Program-made: the position numbers and the translations under genes | Part shown: positions 1 through 11,221 of the stretch, piece by piece | Layout of the letters: every line of letters begins with the position of its first letter | How positions within the stretch are numbered: the stretch's first letter is position 1 | NCBI GenBank assembly: GCA_025677825.1 | Contig: JAIXMO010000060.1 | Span: forward strand, 103,862-167,861 | Length of the DNA: 64,000 nucleotides | From: Helicostylum pulchrum | Taxonomy: Eukaryota > Mucoromycota > Mucoromycetes > Mucorales > Mucoraceae | Direction of reading: 5' to 3' | Notes under the pieces: model-generated | Told to the model about the DNA's origin: nothing | The model's database searches: none | What the model saw: only the letters and a program-made list of their open reading frames with translations

Positions 1-161
1 GAATAAAAATTGGAAGTTATCCATTTTGGGGAAAGAATGTAGATAATATTCGGGTCGTAGTAAACGTATCTGGTAAAGATCAATTAAAAGTGAATCAAAT
101 AACTGAAACCATTACAACCGAGATTAAAGGTTGGCCTTATCTCAACAAAAGTCGTCTTTAA
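1..161 (+). CDS. 3' end of a MoaB/Mog-type (MoCF) molybdopterin-binding-domain protein, partial
   Basis: An open frame runs from base 3 to the TAA at 159-161 with no start in the window, so this is the C-terminal 52 residues of a gene entering from the left. The segment begins IKIGSYPFWG, continues through VVVNVSGKD, and ends in a short helix before WPYLNKSRL. The IGSYP turn followed by a beta strand and the Ser-Gly-Lys-Asp turn is how the C-terminal domain of CinA/FAD-synthetase-like MoCF proteins usually ends. Family assignment is from recalled pattern only. The stop codon overlaps the stop of the convergent minus-strand gene. Confidence 0.5.
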   Translation, partial: IKIGSYPFWGKNVDNIRVVVNVSGKDQLKVNQITETITTEIKGWPYLNKSRL

Positions 162-1519
162 AATTCCTCTTCTTTCTTTTGAGAGGGAATCCAATAAACT
201 ACTACATTTTTACCTTCAAAATCCAAATAGGCTGTTTTAATTTGTCCTCTTCCCTTTGTATCCTTTTCACAAATATATTGAATTTGTTGTTCAGTTGTTG
301 TAACTAATTCTCCTGAGTTTAATCGTCTTGTTCTATTATCATGACTAAATACACAACAAGGTACCACTGCAAATGCTTTACCAGCTTTTAGTGCCGCATC
401 AACAATTGGAATTGTTGCTTGGTCAGAATGCAAGCCAATAAAAAGAGATACAGTAGATACCAAATCAGCATAATCTATTAAAAACTGATCGTCTAATAAT
501 GTATGAAGGTAGGTAGGTGTAACATTACATGGCCAAGACATTAAATCGATTTGAATATCTTTACTCTTCCAATTTGGTTGCTCCATTGTACCCGTCTCAA
601 ATCGATACATTAATCTACGTAATCGAGTGAACCAGTAATTGGGTAATTTTCTTTTGACAGGTTCAATTACTGTAGATGGAATACCAAATCCTCTACCTAG
701 TACATACGATATTTCTCCTTTTCCTCCCGCTACATCAAGTATTACACTTTTACTTTCTAAATTTGAGTTATTACACTTTATCAATCCTTTTTCCAATACA
801 TCTTTAAATGTTGTTCGAACCCATTCTGCAAATATAATCGCTCTTAATCCATGAGGTTTCTTTGACTTGTGAGGATCTTCTGGATTATGTGTTGCAATCT
901 TACGATTTTTCTCTCTCTTCACAAAAAAAAAAAAAACAAAAAAAAAGGTTTAGTCTACCTAATAAAAAAAAACTCTTGCCCCCTTTCTAGTGCTTACCTC
1001 TTCTAACCATTGTATTCTCGCCTTTTCAAATTCTTCTCCTACCGGATGCTGAAACAAGCATCGTTCACCTCTTTCACAAGGATTCTTATTCACCCAATAT
1101 TTACAAACCAAATCTGATTTTTGTACCTTTTGACCACTAGCCAACTCAATCACTTGAGCGACACCTGGTTTTGTAGAACTTAACGGAGGATCCTGTACAA
1201 ACGGTTCACGATCTGTATAGGGTACAACTACAACCACAGGTTTATTGCACTGCCAAACTTTATAACTTTTTCCTTTTTGCTCTGTGGGATCGTGAGGTTC
1301 ACCTACTTTGACTTGAACCACTTGACCTGGTCTACATGATCGATACGATTCTTGAAAGCTTTCATCGTCTAAACTGTCATCATCACTTCGAAAGAATACT
1401 TGCGAATTAGACGTTTGGTCATTAGGTTGAATCTCAATAAAGAATAAAAACTTGCAGAGTTTTCTACGACGTCTTATTTGTCCCGTAATGGTACATATTG
1501 TCTCTATATCGTTTAACAT
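158..1519 (-). CDS. CCCH zinc-finger protein fused to a SAM-dependent methyltransferase-like domain (two exons)
   Basis: Exon 1 is 1519-998 and exon 2 is 916-158, joined over an 81 nt intron with a canonical donor (GAG|GTAAGC at 997) and acceptor at 918-917, both in phase 0; predicted length about 426 aa. The second open frame has no ATG (it opens at a GTG inside the intron end), which argues for splicing rather than two genes. Residues 1-80 look like a small beta-barrel (ITGQIRRRRKLCKFLFFIEI). A C-x8-C-x5-C-x3-H finger (CKYWVNKNP, CERGERCLFQH) follows near residue 140. The second exon opens HNPEDPHKSKKPHGLRA and carries DVAGGKGEISYVLGRG, a glycine-rich SAM-binding motif I. Role inferred: RNA- or tRNA-directed methylation. 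Target unknown. Confidence 0.6.
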
Positions 1520-2683
1520 GGTGAAAGAAAAGGAGAGGATCGCTAAAAAAAAAATCTTTTTTTTTTCGGCCCTGCTTAATTTTATATCCAGTTAGAACAA
1601 TTTTGGCACAGAACTAAATACCAGGTTTGGATTGAAAGAGTCATTTTACTATTAACCTTGACCAAACAGGCTATCGGTCCTTTTATTGACAGTCATAGTA
1701 CCCTCTATACGCTGAACTATTCGGTTATCTTCACCCCCTCCCCATTTTTTTTTATGTCCCAGTTGCAAAGTATCTCGGTTACGTGCAGATAAAACGTAAC
1801 ACTATAATGGCAAATCTCCTATATTGCTTCCTTCTATATGTCAAGATGGTTGAATATAAATAAAATATGAGCAACACTTTTCGCTGCCAAAAATCTTTTG
1901 ACGTTGCAATCTTTTAATATTTTTTGTGTTAAATGTCTTATTGCTTGAAGAAAACTCGGTGGTTGTCAACAAGTGTAACCGGATTTACTTTTTGTTATAA
2001 TTATGCATGATGCCTTACAAGAAATAAACTCATTTTTCAGCAAGTAACACAGATGTAGCGTTCACAATAAATAGGAAGTTATAAAATATATTTTTTCATT
2101 TTTATTTTTTATCTAAAGGAGGGAATTTCTAGGACGTACCTGAGCTTCTCTCTTACCATATCACCCCATCCCTAAGATATAGTCGTCTTTGATAACTGAG
2201 GAGACAGCAAATGCACAGGATGCAGACCTATTTATAAGGAAGAAAAAAGTTGTAATCAAATTGTGGCTATGAAAATGTAAAAAAAAAAAAAAGCTCACGC
2301 CAACGCCTAATTTTTGGACCTGTAAGTACATATTAACAGTAATGTTAAAAACTGCAGTTAATTGTGTGTTGTAGATACTTTTTAATGCAGTAGGTATGTT
2401 TCTTATGCTGTACACGAGTAATTTTTTTATCGAGTATACATAATTACGCCATGATTAGTAAATAGATCACATGAGTGCATAAAAGTGACTTCTCCCTATT
2501 TTTTTTTCTTATGTTTATACAAACTGATACAGTTCTTCTTGGAGTAATTGTCATCCTTAAAGGTATGTGAAAAGAAACAGGCCATACTTTTTTAATCGGC
2601 CGTGCTAAATTGAACCGCACATTTTTTATTATTATTGAACGTAGACAGAATTGTGAAACGAAGATCACGTACCAGCAAGTATA
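1520..2683. other. intergenic spacer with one low-copy repeat
   Basis: No supportable gene. The first 50 bases are the 5' leader of the minus-strand methyltransferase gene. The short frames at 2161-2415 and 2444-2668 are low-complexity with no domain signal. Bases about 2510-2575 resemble 33787-33855 on the same strand (see findings). Confidence 0.5.
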
Positions 2684-3944
2684 GTGACAGGTTACCCAGT
2701 CAACAGGTATGATAGACTAAAGACTTGGAAAGTCATCTTTTCGGTTAAACATTTTTTATGTACCAGGAAATATAAAGCTTCCATAAAAGTTACAGTGAAA
2801 CGACTAAATCGCCGTATGGTGAAAGAAATTTGGGACAATATTAAAGAAAGTAACGCAGTAAAAACTCTGATGGTTCCAAACAATGAGCTTCGATTCTGGT
2901 GCAATACCGTTCAAAATAGAAACTCAAAAATCAAAGTAAGGCCTTTGTACATAAGTATTTAAAACTATATCTGTACTCTCTCAGTATTAATAACCCTTTC
3001 ATTCTTCAGCTGAAAGATCTGAAGAAAGATAAAGTCAGTATAGGTAGGGGAATACGCTTCTGATGAAATAATAGAAAAGTTCAACGAATATATGATTAGT
3101 GCCACTATTAGGTACGAAGCTCTCGCACTCAGCAATATTATTGTTATAAAAGAAAGTAATGATTACAATAAAGAGATTGAATGACTCTGTTCTCGTTCAA
3201 CCAGAAGAAAAAGCCAAAGTGATAAATGCTATTAAAAATTATGCTTCACACGTTCTTAAGGATTCTGAAACTTTGCTCGATTTACTCTCAAAGTACAAAG
3301 AATAGACATCTAAGCCAGTTAAATTATGTCTAGAGATACTGAAAAATGTGGACACCGTAATGAATAGTTCATGGGAAACGGATGCGAAGATAAAAGAAGA
3401 AGATATATTTATTAGTAGCTTTGTTGACACAGTTATAACCAATCCCACATTCAAACAAATACCTCTGGATTTAAAAATGCATGGAAATGGACATTCATTA
3501 AAAGAATCAAGACACCGAAAAATAAGGCAAGCAAAGAAGAATGGTGGTTCTTTAAAAGGATGGAAGGGAAGAATTCTAGATAGATCATTGGAATTACAAT
3601 TGAATAAAAAATCGCCATATCATGTTTTTTTATGCCAAGTGAAAACAGTTAGTTCCTCCAAAAGGCATCCTGATCTCGCTAAACTCGGAACTATGTTTAA
3701 AGACTTGTTAGACTTTGCCTTAGAGAATGGCGTTGATGATGATTATGTTGTATCCGGTCTGCTTACCGAAGGCCCGACTTGTACCATATTTTCGTTGCGT
3801 AAACTTATATCAAAGTTATATCACATGGGGCCGATTCGCTCATTTGACTTGCCAATGAAAGTATTATATGGCGCTTCTAAAAAACAAACAGTTTTTTTCT
3901 CTCTGGGTGTTACCCGCTGTCAAGCTTCATATATACTTTTATGA
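2684..3944 (+). pseudogene. decayed hypothetical gene, possibly nuclease-like Mucoromycota family
   Basis: Coding-like sequence extends across the interval in pieces (2684-2962, about 3060-3300, 3348-3944), interrupted by frame breaks and an in-frame TAG near 3304. The last piece reads continuously from upstream: LLDLLSKYKE, stop, then KPVKLCLEILKNVDTVMNSS. It contains GRILDRSLELQ, FLCQVKT, a helical segment DLAKLGTMFKDLLDFA and a hydrophobic strand VVSGLLTEGPTCTIF. This layout (GR-x-x-D, then x-x-V-K, then a beta strand pair) resembles a large family of uncharacterised mucoralean proteins with a possible PD-(D/E)XK fold, but that is inference. No intact start. It is probably a dead member of a multicopy family. 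Confidence 0.45.
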
Positions 3945-4046
3945 CTGGATATATAATTATCCTTTTTTTAAACATGCAAAAAAAATAAATCATTTCCTTT
4001 TTTTTCTTTTTATTGTTTTTTTTTAAAAAAATATATATACATTATT

Positions 4047-4369
4047 ATGGAATCAACAAGAAACGATGAAGTAAAAGAGACTGTGGATCGTAAGTAAAAA
4101 GTATTTTCGATACCAACAACATTTACTTACGCGTATACACTAGTCCTTTTAGAAATGGCGACCTTGTTAAACACTGGTTTAGATCGAGAAACACTTGGCT
4201 TATGCGTCTCTTTATGTGAACGAGGAGTGAACCCTGAAGCTCTTGCAGTAAAGTTATACATATACATATATATTTTATTATGAAACTAAAACTGTATCCT
4301 TTTTTTTAGAGTGTTATTAAAGATTTACGTCAACAAGAACTTACTGCAACTGAATCAAATACACACTAA
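4047..4369 (+). CDS. MZT1: mitotic-spindle organizing protein 1 (MOZART1), three small exons
   Basis: Exons 4047-4089, 4144-4247 and 4310-4369 join with consistent phase over introns of 54 nt (GTAAGT...CACTAG) and 62 nt (GTAAAG...TTTTAG), giving 68 aa. The core [16 protein letters not shown], then [15 protein letters not shown] and VIKDLR matches the MOZART1 three-helix signature almost residue for residue, and the length is typical of the family (about 65-85 aa). MOZART1 binds the N-terminal regions of gamma-tubulin complex proteins and helps recruit and activate the complex at spindle pole bodies. The next gene starts 92 bases downstream on the same strand. Exons are so short that ORF-length filters would miss it. 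Confidence 0.9.
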
Positions 4370-4460
4370 AAAAAAAAAACTATACCGGCAGCTTAATAAA
4401 AAAAAAATTTAACAAAAAAAAAAAAAGTTCTTTTTTCTCTCTCTTTAAACTTTTATCTAA

Positions 4461-5855
4461 ATGAAACGTGAATCAACAGAAGATAAAGATATTATCAAGA
4501 AGCAAAAAACCACCAGTTCAAACATTACAACAAAAGTTACTACTACAACAAAAACAGAGCACCCGTTTTTTGACATGAAAAAAAGTATCAAATGGGTTCA
4601 TTCACTTGAAACTGTCTTGATAGCTAAAACAAAGGGGTCAGAATTCAGCAAGAATAAAGTAGCTGCGTTTGATTTAGATGGTACACTTATTACCACCAAA
4701 AGTGGAAACACGTATGCTAAAAATGAAAGTGATTGGAAGTGGTGGCATGCAAGTGTACCTCAAAAGTTGAAATCATTACATAATGAAGGGTAAAAAAAAA
4801 AAAAACTATTCTGCGTAACTTTTTTTTTATATGCTTACTGAAAAAGATATATACAGATTTAAAATTGTTCTCTTTTCAAATCAAAATGGATTAAACTCTG
4901 ATAAGAAAATTAATAGCTTTAAATATAAAATTGAGACTATATTAGACCAAGTAGAAATACCCGTCATCTTTTTAGGCGCTTTGAAAAAAGACAGGTACCG
5001 TAAACCAATGACAGGTATGTGGAATTGGTTTGTAGAGAACAACCAAGAACCTATCGATAAATCACTTTGCTTTTATGTTGGTGATGCAGCAGGCAGACAA
5101 GCCAATTGGAAACCAAACTATAAAAAAGATCATTCTTGCTGTGATCGTAAGTTTGCCGACAACATACAAATTGATTTCTTTACTCCCGAAGAGTTCTTTT
5201 TAAATGAACCAAAAGCAGAATTTAACTGGGTTGGATTTCATCCTAAACAACATCTGGCTCTTGATGGTAAATATAATGAATACATCCTAATGTAAATTTA
5301 TATATATATATATATTAATGTGCATATGATATAGTACCTCTTTATACACCAGATACACCTCTTGTCGTAAAAGATCCCGAATTGATTATTTGTGTAGGAT
5401 ATCCAGCCAGTGGCAAAAGCAGTTTCGTAAAGACACATATTTTACCTCACGGGTATGTCTATGTTAATCAAGATACGTTAAAGACACGAGATAAATGTGT
5501 CAAGATGTGTAAAGAAGCTTTATCGCAAGGAAAATTAGTTGTTGTTGATAACACAAATCCCGAAGCCTCCACACGTAATTTATATATCAAATTAGCAAAA
5601 GATGCCAATGTACCTGTACGATGCTTTTACTTTGGAGATAATGAAGATTTAGCTCAACATAATAATTATTATAGAGCGTTATATAAGTCAGAAGAAAAGA
5701 GAGATGTACTTAGTATCATTGCTTATCGTACATTTAAATCAAAGTTGCAAGAACCTACAGTACAAGAAGGATATACGGAAGTAAAACGTATTCAATTCAA
5801 GTTTAGTTCTTCTTCTAAACAAGATACAGATGCTTGGTCCCAATGGTGGGTTTAA
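4461..5855 (+). CDS. PNKP: bifunctional polynucleotide 5'-kinase/3'-phosphatase
   Basis: Three exons (4461-4789, 4857-5266, 5335-5855) give 419 aa; both introns (67 and 68 nt) restore frame exactly. The N-terminus is Lys/Thr-rich. A HAD phosphatase domain starts with FDLDGTLITTKSG (catalytic Asp71 and Asp73), continues with FSNQNG and ends with YVGDAAGR. The C-terminal kinase has the P-loop GYPASGKSS near residues 268-276 and a VVVDNTNP strand. The family repairs DNA ends by removing 3'-phosphates and adding 5'-phosphates before ligation. Domain order (phosphatase then kinase) matches S. pombe Pnk1 and human PNKP; there is no N-terminal FHA domain, as in fungal Pnk1. Nuclear location is inferred from the family. 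Confidence 0.9.
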
Positions 5856-6041
5856 TAATAAAATACTTTTTTTTTGTTCAACTTTTGAATGGGACATAGT
5901 TTTATTGTACGTAAAGAATTTTTAAAATGTAAACCAGGAAAAAAAAAAAAGAGGAAAAAAAAACTCAATAGAGTAAGGGAACATAAAAAACGATTATTTG
6001 TGTGGTAAAAGCAGTATTAAAAAAAAAGAAAAAAAAGGAGA

Positions 6042-7672
6042 TTACTCTGGTGTTTGTGGTTGAGGAGTATAGTTTCTGTTATAATCTTCATCGACTTCAC
6101 GTCCTCTGCCTCTTCCACGCCCTACTCCTCTTACTCCTCCTCTTCCTCGTCCACGTCCACGAGCTCTACTACTGCCACGGTCACCACGACCACGACCACC
6201 GCGACCTCTACCACGACCGGGACTATCATCTCTGTTTCTCCAATTATCATTATCAGAGGACACTCTGGTATCATGTGATTCTACCGCAGCTGAAGATGTA
6301 CTTTCTTCTATCACATTTTTTGAATCCCAAGCACGATCTATTTTTTACATTGGTAACTTTTTTTTTTTTTTTTCTGTGCACACACATTTTTTTAAATTGT
6401 ATTTTTACCTGTGGCATTATCCCAGTTTTGAACTTGGACTTGACTATCAATAGAACTCCAACCATTATTATCTGCTTCTTGTTGAGTCGAACCTTTTGAT
6501 TCGCTCTCCTTTTCCCAACTATCGAAAGTAACTTGTTGAGAGTTATCTGGTGTTTCAATATCCCAAGAAGTTGCGTCTTTTGTAGCATCCGTTTTATTGT
6601 CGTCATTTGCAGCGTTTGTTCCATTATCGTTTGGTGTTGTGTTTTTTACAGTGTTTGTTTCACTTTCCAAAGAATGTGTGTCTTTTGTAGTGGCATTTAC
6701 TTCATTATCACAAGCGTCTGCTGCAGAAGTTGTATCCAATTTATCTGAATCAATAATTGGATTTGATGTAGATTCAATCACGGGTTCCAATGCAAGCTCT
6801 TCAGAATTTGTAGATTCTGGTGTACGAGTTTTGTCTACTACAAGGTCTTGCTTAGGTACCATACCTTCAAACTGAATTACAGAATAAACTTGATTATTAT
6901 TATTTACACTTTCTGTACGTTCAACTGTGTTATCCCAAATATGCTGTAAAAATTCCTTGATTTGTTTAAATGTGGTTGTATCAGATTCTTCAATTAAATC
7001 ATTGGAACCATGCTCCAACTTTTTTAATAATTCTCTGATTTTGTGTCTTTTTTGCTCTTTTACTTGAGTTGATGGATCTTTTGCATAGTAAACTGCGGCA
7101 CCGATTATTTGATCACACAGGCCACTTACACTTTGTAAAGAAGGTGCCTGCTCAATACAGTTGTAAAGTCCAAGTTGACCAAGTCGCATTAAATACAGTA
7201 CTTGTAAAAACAAAAACATTTGTGTTTCTTCTCTTTGTTTAATCTCATTTTCCGTAATCGAGTTTAATTGTTGTACTTTACTTGACATGGTTTGTTCGGT
7301 CTATTAAAAGTAAATGTGTAAGTTATGCAAAAATATATCAGTTTAAAATTTTTTTTAGAATAAAAAAAAAAAACTTACAAGCTTAACAAGAGTATTTTGA
7401 TAACGTTCAAGACAAGCTCTTGTAATAGCTAATTGTGTTTCTTCGTCAGTTGTTAACTCTTGTTTTGACTCCAATAAAGTCTACATAAACTTTTTTTGTT
7501 AAGGGTGTTTTCTTTTATATATTCATATATATATATTTTTTGTTCTTACTAATTCTTCTTGTAAGCTATTTATTTCTTTTTGAACACATTCAATATAAGG
7601 ATGAACGGTATTGCTCGACTTCTTTTTTGAATGCTTTTTTGAACTTTTCGCTTTGATTGTTGATTTAGTCAT
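6042..7672 (-). CDS. coiled-coil, RGG-box RNA-binding protein, Caprin-like arrangement
   Basis: Four exons (7672-7550, 7480-7379, 7300-6409, 6337-6042) join in phase to 470 aa. Residues 1-75 are a Lys-rich leader and a coiled coil ending in ITRACLERYQNTLVKL. Residues 80-200 are helical (ETQMFLFLQVLYLMRLGQLG; FKQIKEFLQHIWDN). A central Asn/Thr/Asp/Ser-rich disordered stretch contains many WD dipeptides (WDIET, WDNA, WDSK). The C-terminus is a dense Arg-Gly tract (about 20 RG dipeptides) ending YTPQPQTPE. Coiled coil, helical dimerisation-like domain, disorder, then RGG box is the layout of metazoan Caprins, which act in mRNP granules. Similarity is architectural, so I leave the symbol blank. 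Confidence 0.65.
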
Positions 7673-7887
7673 TTCGCAATTACAAAAAAAAAAGTACTAT
7701 TTGATGGGAAAGAAGATTTATTTTCAAATACGCGTTGGTTTTTCTGTAAGTAGCCTTTTTTTTTTCCCCGCAAGCCACTTTGTGAGGTAACCCTTACTTG
7801 AAAGACCGATATATTTTCTTATTTAGGGCAGAACTTTCGTATTTTTTTCCCCTTCTTTTTGTCTTTCTACACAAAAATCAAAATAAA

Positions 7888-9122
7888 ATGGCTTTAATAG
7901 ACAAACGAAAAGGCCTGTTTATAGCAGCAATTTTATTAATTTTATCTTCCTTTGTCTACTTGACTCATCTCTATAGTCATTCAACATCTAGAGTTGCAGA
8001 CTCAAGTTATCTAAGTGACGAACAAACATTTTTTGACACATCAAATCAAACAACTGATTCTATACCACCACCAATACAAGAATGTCAATGTGAACAAGAA
8101 AAAGAAATTGCAGTAGTAGAAGAAGAAGAAACTGCTAATAAACCATGGATTGAAATACCAGATACATTACCTGCACCACCAAAGGAACTATTAAAGAAGA
8201 TCAATGCCAATTTATTAGAAGATCGAATACTGATTATCGCTACAGCAAATTACGGTATGCGTAATCATGTTTATAATTGGATTGAATCATTACATCGCAC
8301 AGGCCAAGAAAAGTTCTTAATATTTTGTTTTGATCAAAAGCTATACGATCATTTAAGCTTAACTGGTTACGGAGATAGAGCATCCTTAATACCAGATATT
8401 TGGTTTCACCAACAAGTAGAAGCAGAATTCAAGACGTATTTTAGTCAAGAGTATCGAGTGATTACACATTCTAAAACACTAGTAGTACAGCAATTACTTT
8501 ATCTCGATATTAATGTATTCTTTTCTGATGTTGATATTGTATGGTTAAGACCTCGTATAGTAGAATATGTAAACACCTTTTTACAGATTAGACCAGAGAC
8601 ACACGTTTTATTTCAGCAAGAAGGTTTCAACCAGCAAGAAATCAATTCTGGTTTTTACCTTATGAGAGCTACAATTGAAATGAAACAATTGTTGGCTGAA
8701 ACTATTCGTATACAAGATACAGTCGAAGGTAAAACTCAACAAGGTTCGATGAATGATGCTTTGAATAACCTTAACATGGATCTCCGAACTACTTGCGTCG
8801 TTTTACTTGATGTCTTACATTTTCCAAATGGGTTTGTTTACTACACTCATGATTTACCAAACAAACATGGTATCAAGCCATTTATAGTGCATGCAAATTA
8901 CCTTGTAAGTTTTGTAATCTCTCTTTGTATCTTTCTTTCTTTATATTAACCTTTTTCATTACTATTATTACATAGATTGGTGAAGATAAGAAACAAAAGT
9001 TAATTGATAGTGATTTTTGGTATATTAATGATACTTGGCTGGACCAAATAGACGCTAAATTAGAAAAACAGATGGCAAAAAAGACTGCAGTAAACAAGAA
9101 AAAGAAGCCTGCTTCTAATTAA
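7888..9122 (+). CDS. type II membrane nucleotide-diphospho-sugar transferase (Nucleotid_trans family)
   Basis: Exons 7888-8904 and 8976-9122 join over a 71 nt intron (GTAAGT...CATAG) to 387 aa. The ATG at 7888 is preferred over upstream in-frame codons because it is followed by the expected short basic tail and one signal-anchor (residues about 9-28, GLFIAAILLILSSFVYLTHL). After a stem region, the lumenal domain carries FFSDVDIVWLRPR with the DxD pair Asp214/Asp216 that coordinates metal and nucleotide sugar. INSGFYLMRAT and the NKHGIKPFIVHANYL strand are typical of PF03407 glycosyltransferases. The C-terminus is Lys-rich. Likely Golgi glycan modification; donor and acceptor unknown. Confidence 0.8.
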
Positions 9123-11221
9123 AGAACCTTTTTCTTACAGTCTATTTCTGCGTATTTATATAATCACTTTCTTAATCACTTTCTTTCTGTACAGTATTCC
9201 CCCCCCCCCCCCCTTATCTTCAAGAAACTAATAAAAATAAAAAAATCTTGTTGGTAATGTTTCACCAGGTACAAGTTTAATCTTTCAAAACATGGGCTTC
9301 CCTTAGTGCCGTACCTTTTTTAACTCGCGTCACATGTCCTTATTCATTTTAATGACCTTTTTTTTTTTGTTTAAGCATCTATACATGTGGTTGTGCCATA
9401 TTTTCGGGTTTTTTTTATACAAGTGCTTCTTGGGTAATCTGGGACGTGTAACGTGAATAACTTTAAATATTATTTTTTAAATCTCCTCTCTTTCAGTGAT
9501 AATTATGTTACCACTTTGTTATTGGGCCTCTCCTTCTTTTTATGTCCATATATGGGCTATTTTGCTATATAAATTTTCGCTTATTTACATCTTTTAATAT
9601 CTGCAAATAACAAAAAAGATAGAAAGGGAATCTATTTTCGTTATACTATTTATTTTAAGCCCACCCTTCTTTTTTTCTTCTTCTTCTTCTTCTTCTTCTT
9701 CTTCCAAGATGCCTTTTTTTCTTTGTCTTTTTTTTTTTTTTTCATTATCAAAAGGTTTAGACTGTAACCCGTTGTGAAACCAGTTTTCTACTTAATTAAT
9801 TCGTAAAGAGGCTTCGAATATTTCTTGAGCAGCGTAATTTAGCGCAGTCATTTTTTTCTGTTATAATCAGGTGTCAGGGCTGTTTATTTGAACGGTTGCG
9901 GCAAAACGCCTACAGAATTATTTTTTATTTGTTTTTCTCAACATTCTACACCAGAATTTAGAATTTTCGAACTTTGTTTCACAAAAGAAAAAATAGAGCT
10001 AAAAATTTCGTCATAAGCTTAAAATATTGTGTTTTTCATATTAAAAAAAAACGAGCGTATAAAAAAGAGAGAGAGAGAAAGGGGCTGTACCTTTTTGTTG
10101 TAAAACTCGTTTTTTTTTTAATACGATCGTTACTAGTTTATTACAAGATGTAAAAAACAAAACTTTAAATATTTCCTTTCCGCTATTTAAATAATCGTAT
10201 TATATAACAACCAAAAGACATGCTTACAACGCAACTCGTGTTATCTTTAATTAAGGGAGAGAGAGATGGGAACTATATAGTTGCCCTGAAATTACCAGAC
10301 CTGTATAACCAAAAAAAAAAAAAAACTACACACTAATTTGATTAGTACAAGTTTGCGCAGGCAGTCTAAGCTTTCTTAAAAAAAAAACACGTTTGGTATT
10401 TTACCGATTATCCTTCAGGCTTTTGTGTATGCTTAATTATCTTGATCTCGGAAAAATATAAAAAAAAAACTCGGTAAAACCCTTTTGCGGGGGAACTTTC
10501 AATTACACTATGCCATTTCTGTCAGACATCAAAAAAATATGTACATATTTGAGAGTACTATGTATTAATTTCTAAGGGGAATCGGTCCGAGATAGAACAA
10601 ATCCCCCTTTACTTTCTTTGTTTTATAAATTTGTATAATCAATACTTTTTTTTTTTAACAAAGTAGCTTACAAAGAAAAAAGTCCCAGAACCTTTTTCTT
10701 AAAAAGAATAGCCAGGGTGTCACACCTAAAATGTATTTTAGTAGCCACTATTCAGTTAAAAAATCGATGGCCCAATGTACGAATAAAAACAATATAGTTT
10801 TTAAAACATAAAGTGTATTAAAAGAATAAAAACGACTGTGCGTAAAACAGAAAAAAATATGCACACTTTTTTTTCTGTTTTTTTTTTATTCAAGCAACAA
10901 AGAATTGACTGCAGAGTAAAATTTAAGCGGGGAGATTCCATATCTCTATTGCACTTATTTAACCCTTCGCTTTTCCTCCCTTACTCTTTCTCTTTTATAC
11001 TTTTTACGGTAGGTATCTTATTATTTTGTTTTTTATACGTAACAATTGCTATCAAAAAGGAGATTATGGGGGAGAAGTGCTACGAAAGGGTGCATAATAT
11101 ATATATTAAAAAACAGAGAACATTAATCACAAAAAAATAAATACACATTTCGGATTTTCTACTTCTTTTATGACACCAGATGTATTTACACATTAAAATT
11201 TATTAGACGTAGTGAAAATAT
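9123..11221. other. 2.1 kb intergenic region with microsatellites and a dispersed repeat
   Basis: No gene is supportable. It contains a run of about 14 C near 9197, a CTT microsatellite at about 9677-9705, GA runs near 10068 and 10258, and one copy of a roughly 570 bp dispersed repeat (about 10345-10920). The reading frame at 10838-11140 lies across that repeat, is low-complexity, and is not conserved in the other copy. Confidence 0.6.
10345..10920 (+). repeat. dispersed non-coding repeat, copy 1
   Basis: Aligns collinearly with 18635-19205 on the same strand. Shared landmarks in order: TAGTACAAGTTTGC, AGGCAGTC, CACGTTTG, ATTTCTGTCAGA, TTTCTAAGGGGAATC, GATAGAACAAATC, AAAATCGATGGC, TTAAAAGAATAAAAA and CAACAAA-ATTGAC. 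Divergence is substantial, with many indels in homopolymers, so the duplication is old. I saw no terminal inverted repeats or coding potential. Confidence 0.7.

Noticed and set aside
6002..6499. Long plus-strand frames over the RGG-box gene
   Set aside because: Antisense shadows of the Arg/Gly and Asp/Thr-rich coding sequence; the minus-strand exons splice cleanly.
7798..7887. Earlier in-frame start of the glycosyltransferase
   Set aside because: It opens at a non-ATG codon inside the leader, and the ATG at 7888 gives the expected signal anchor.
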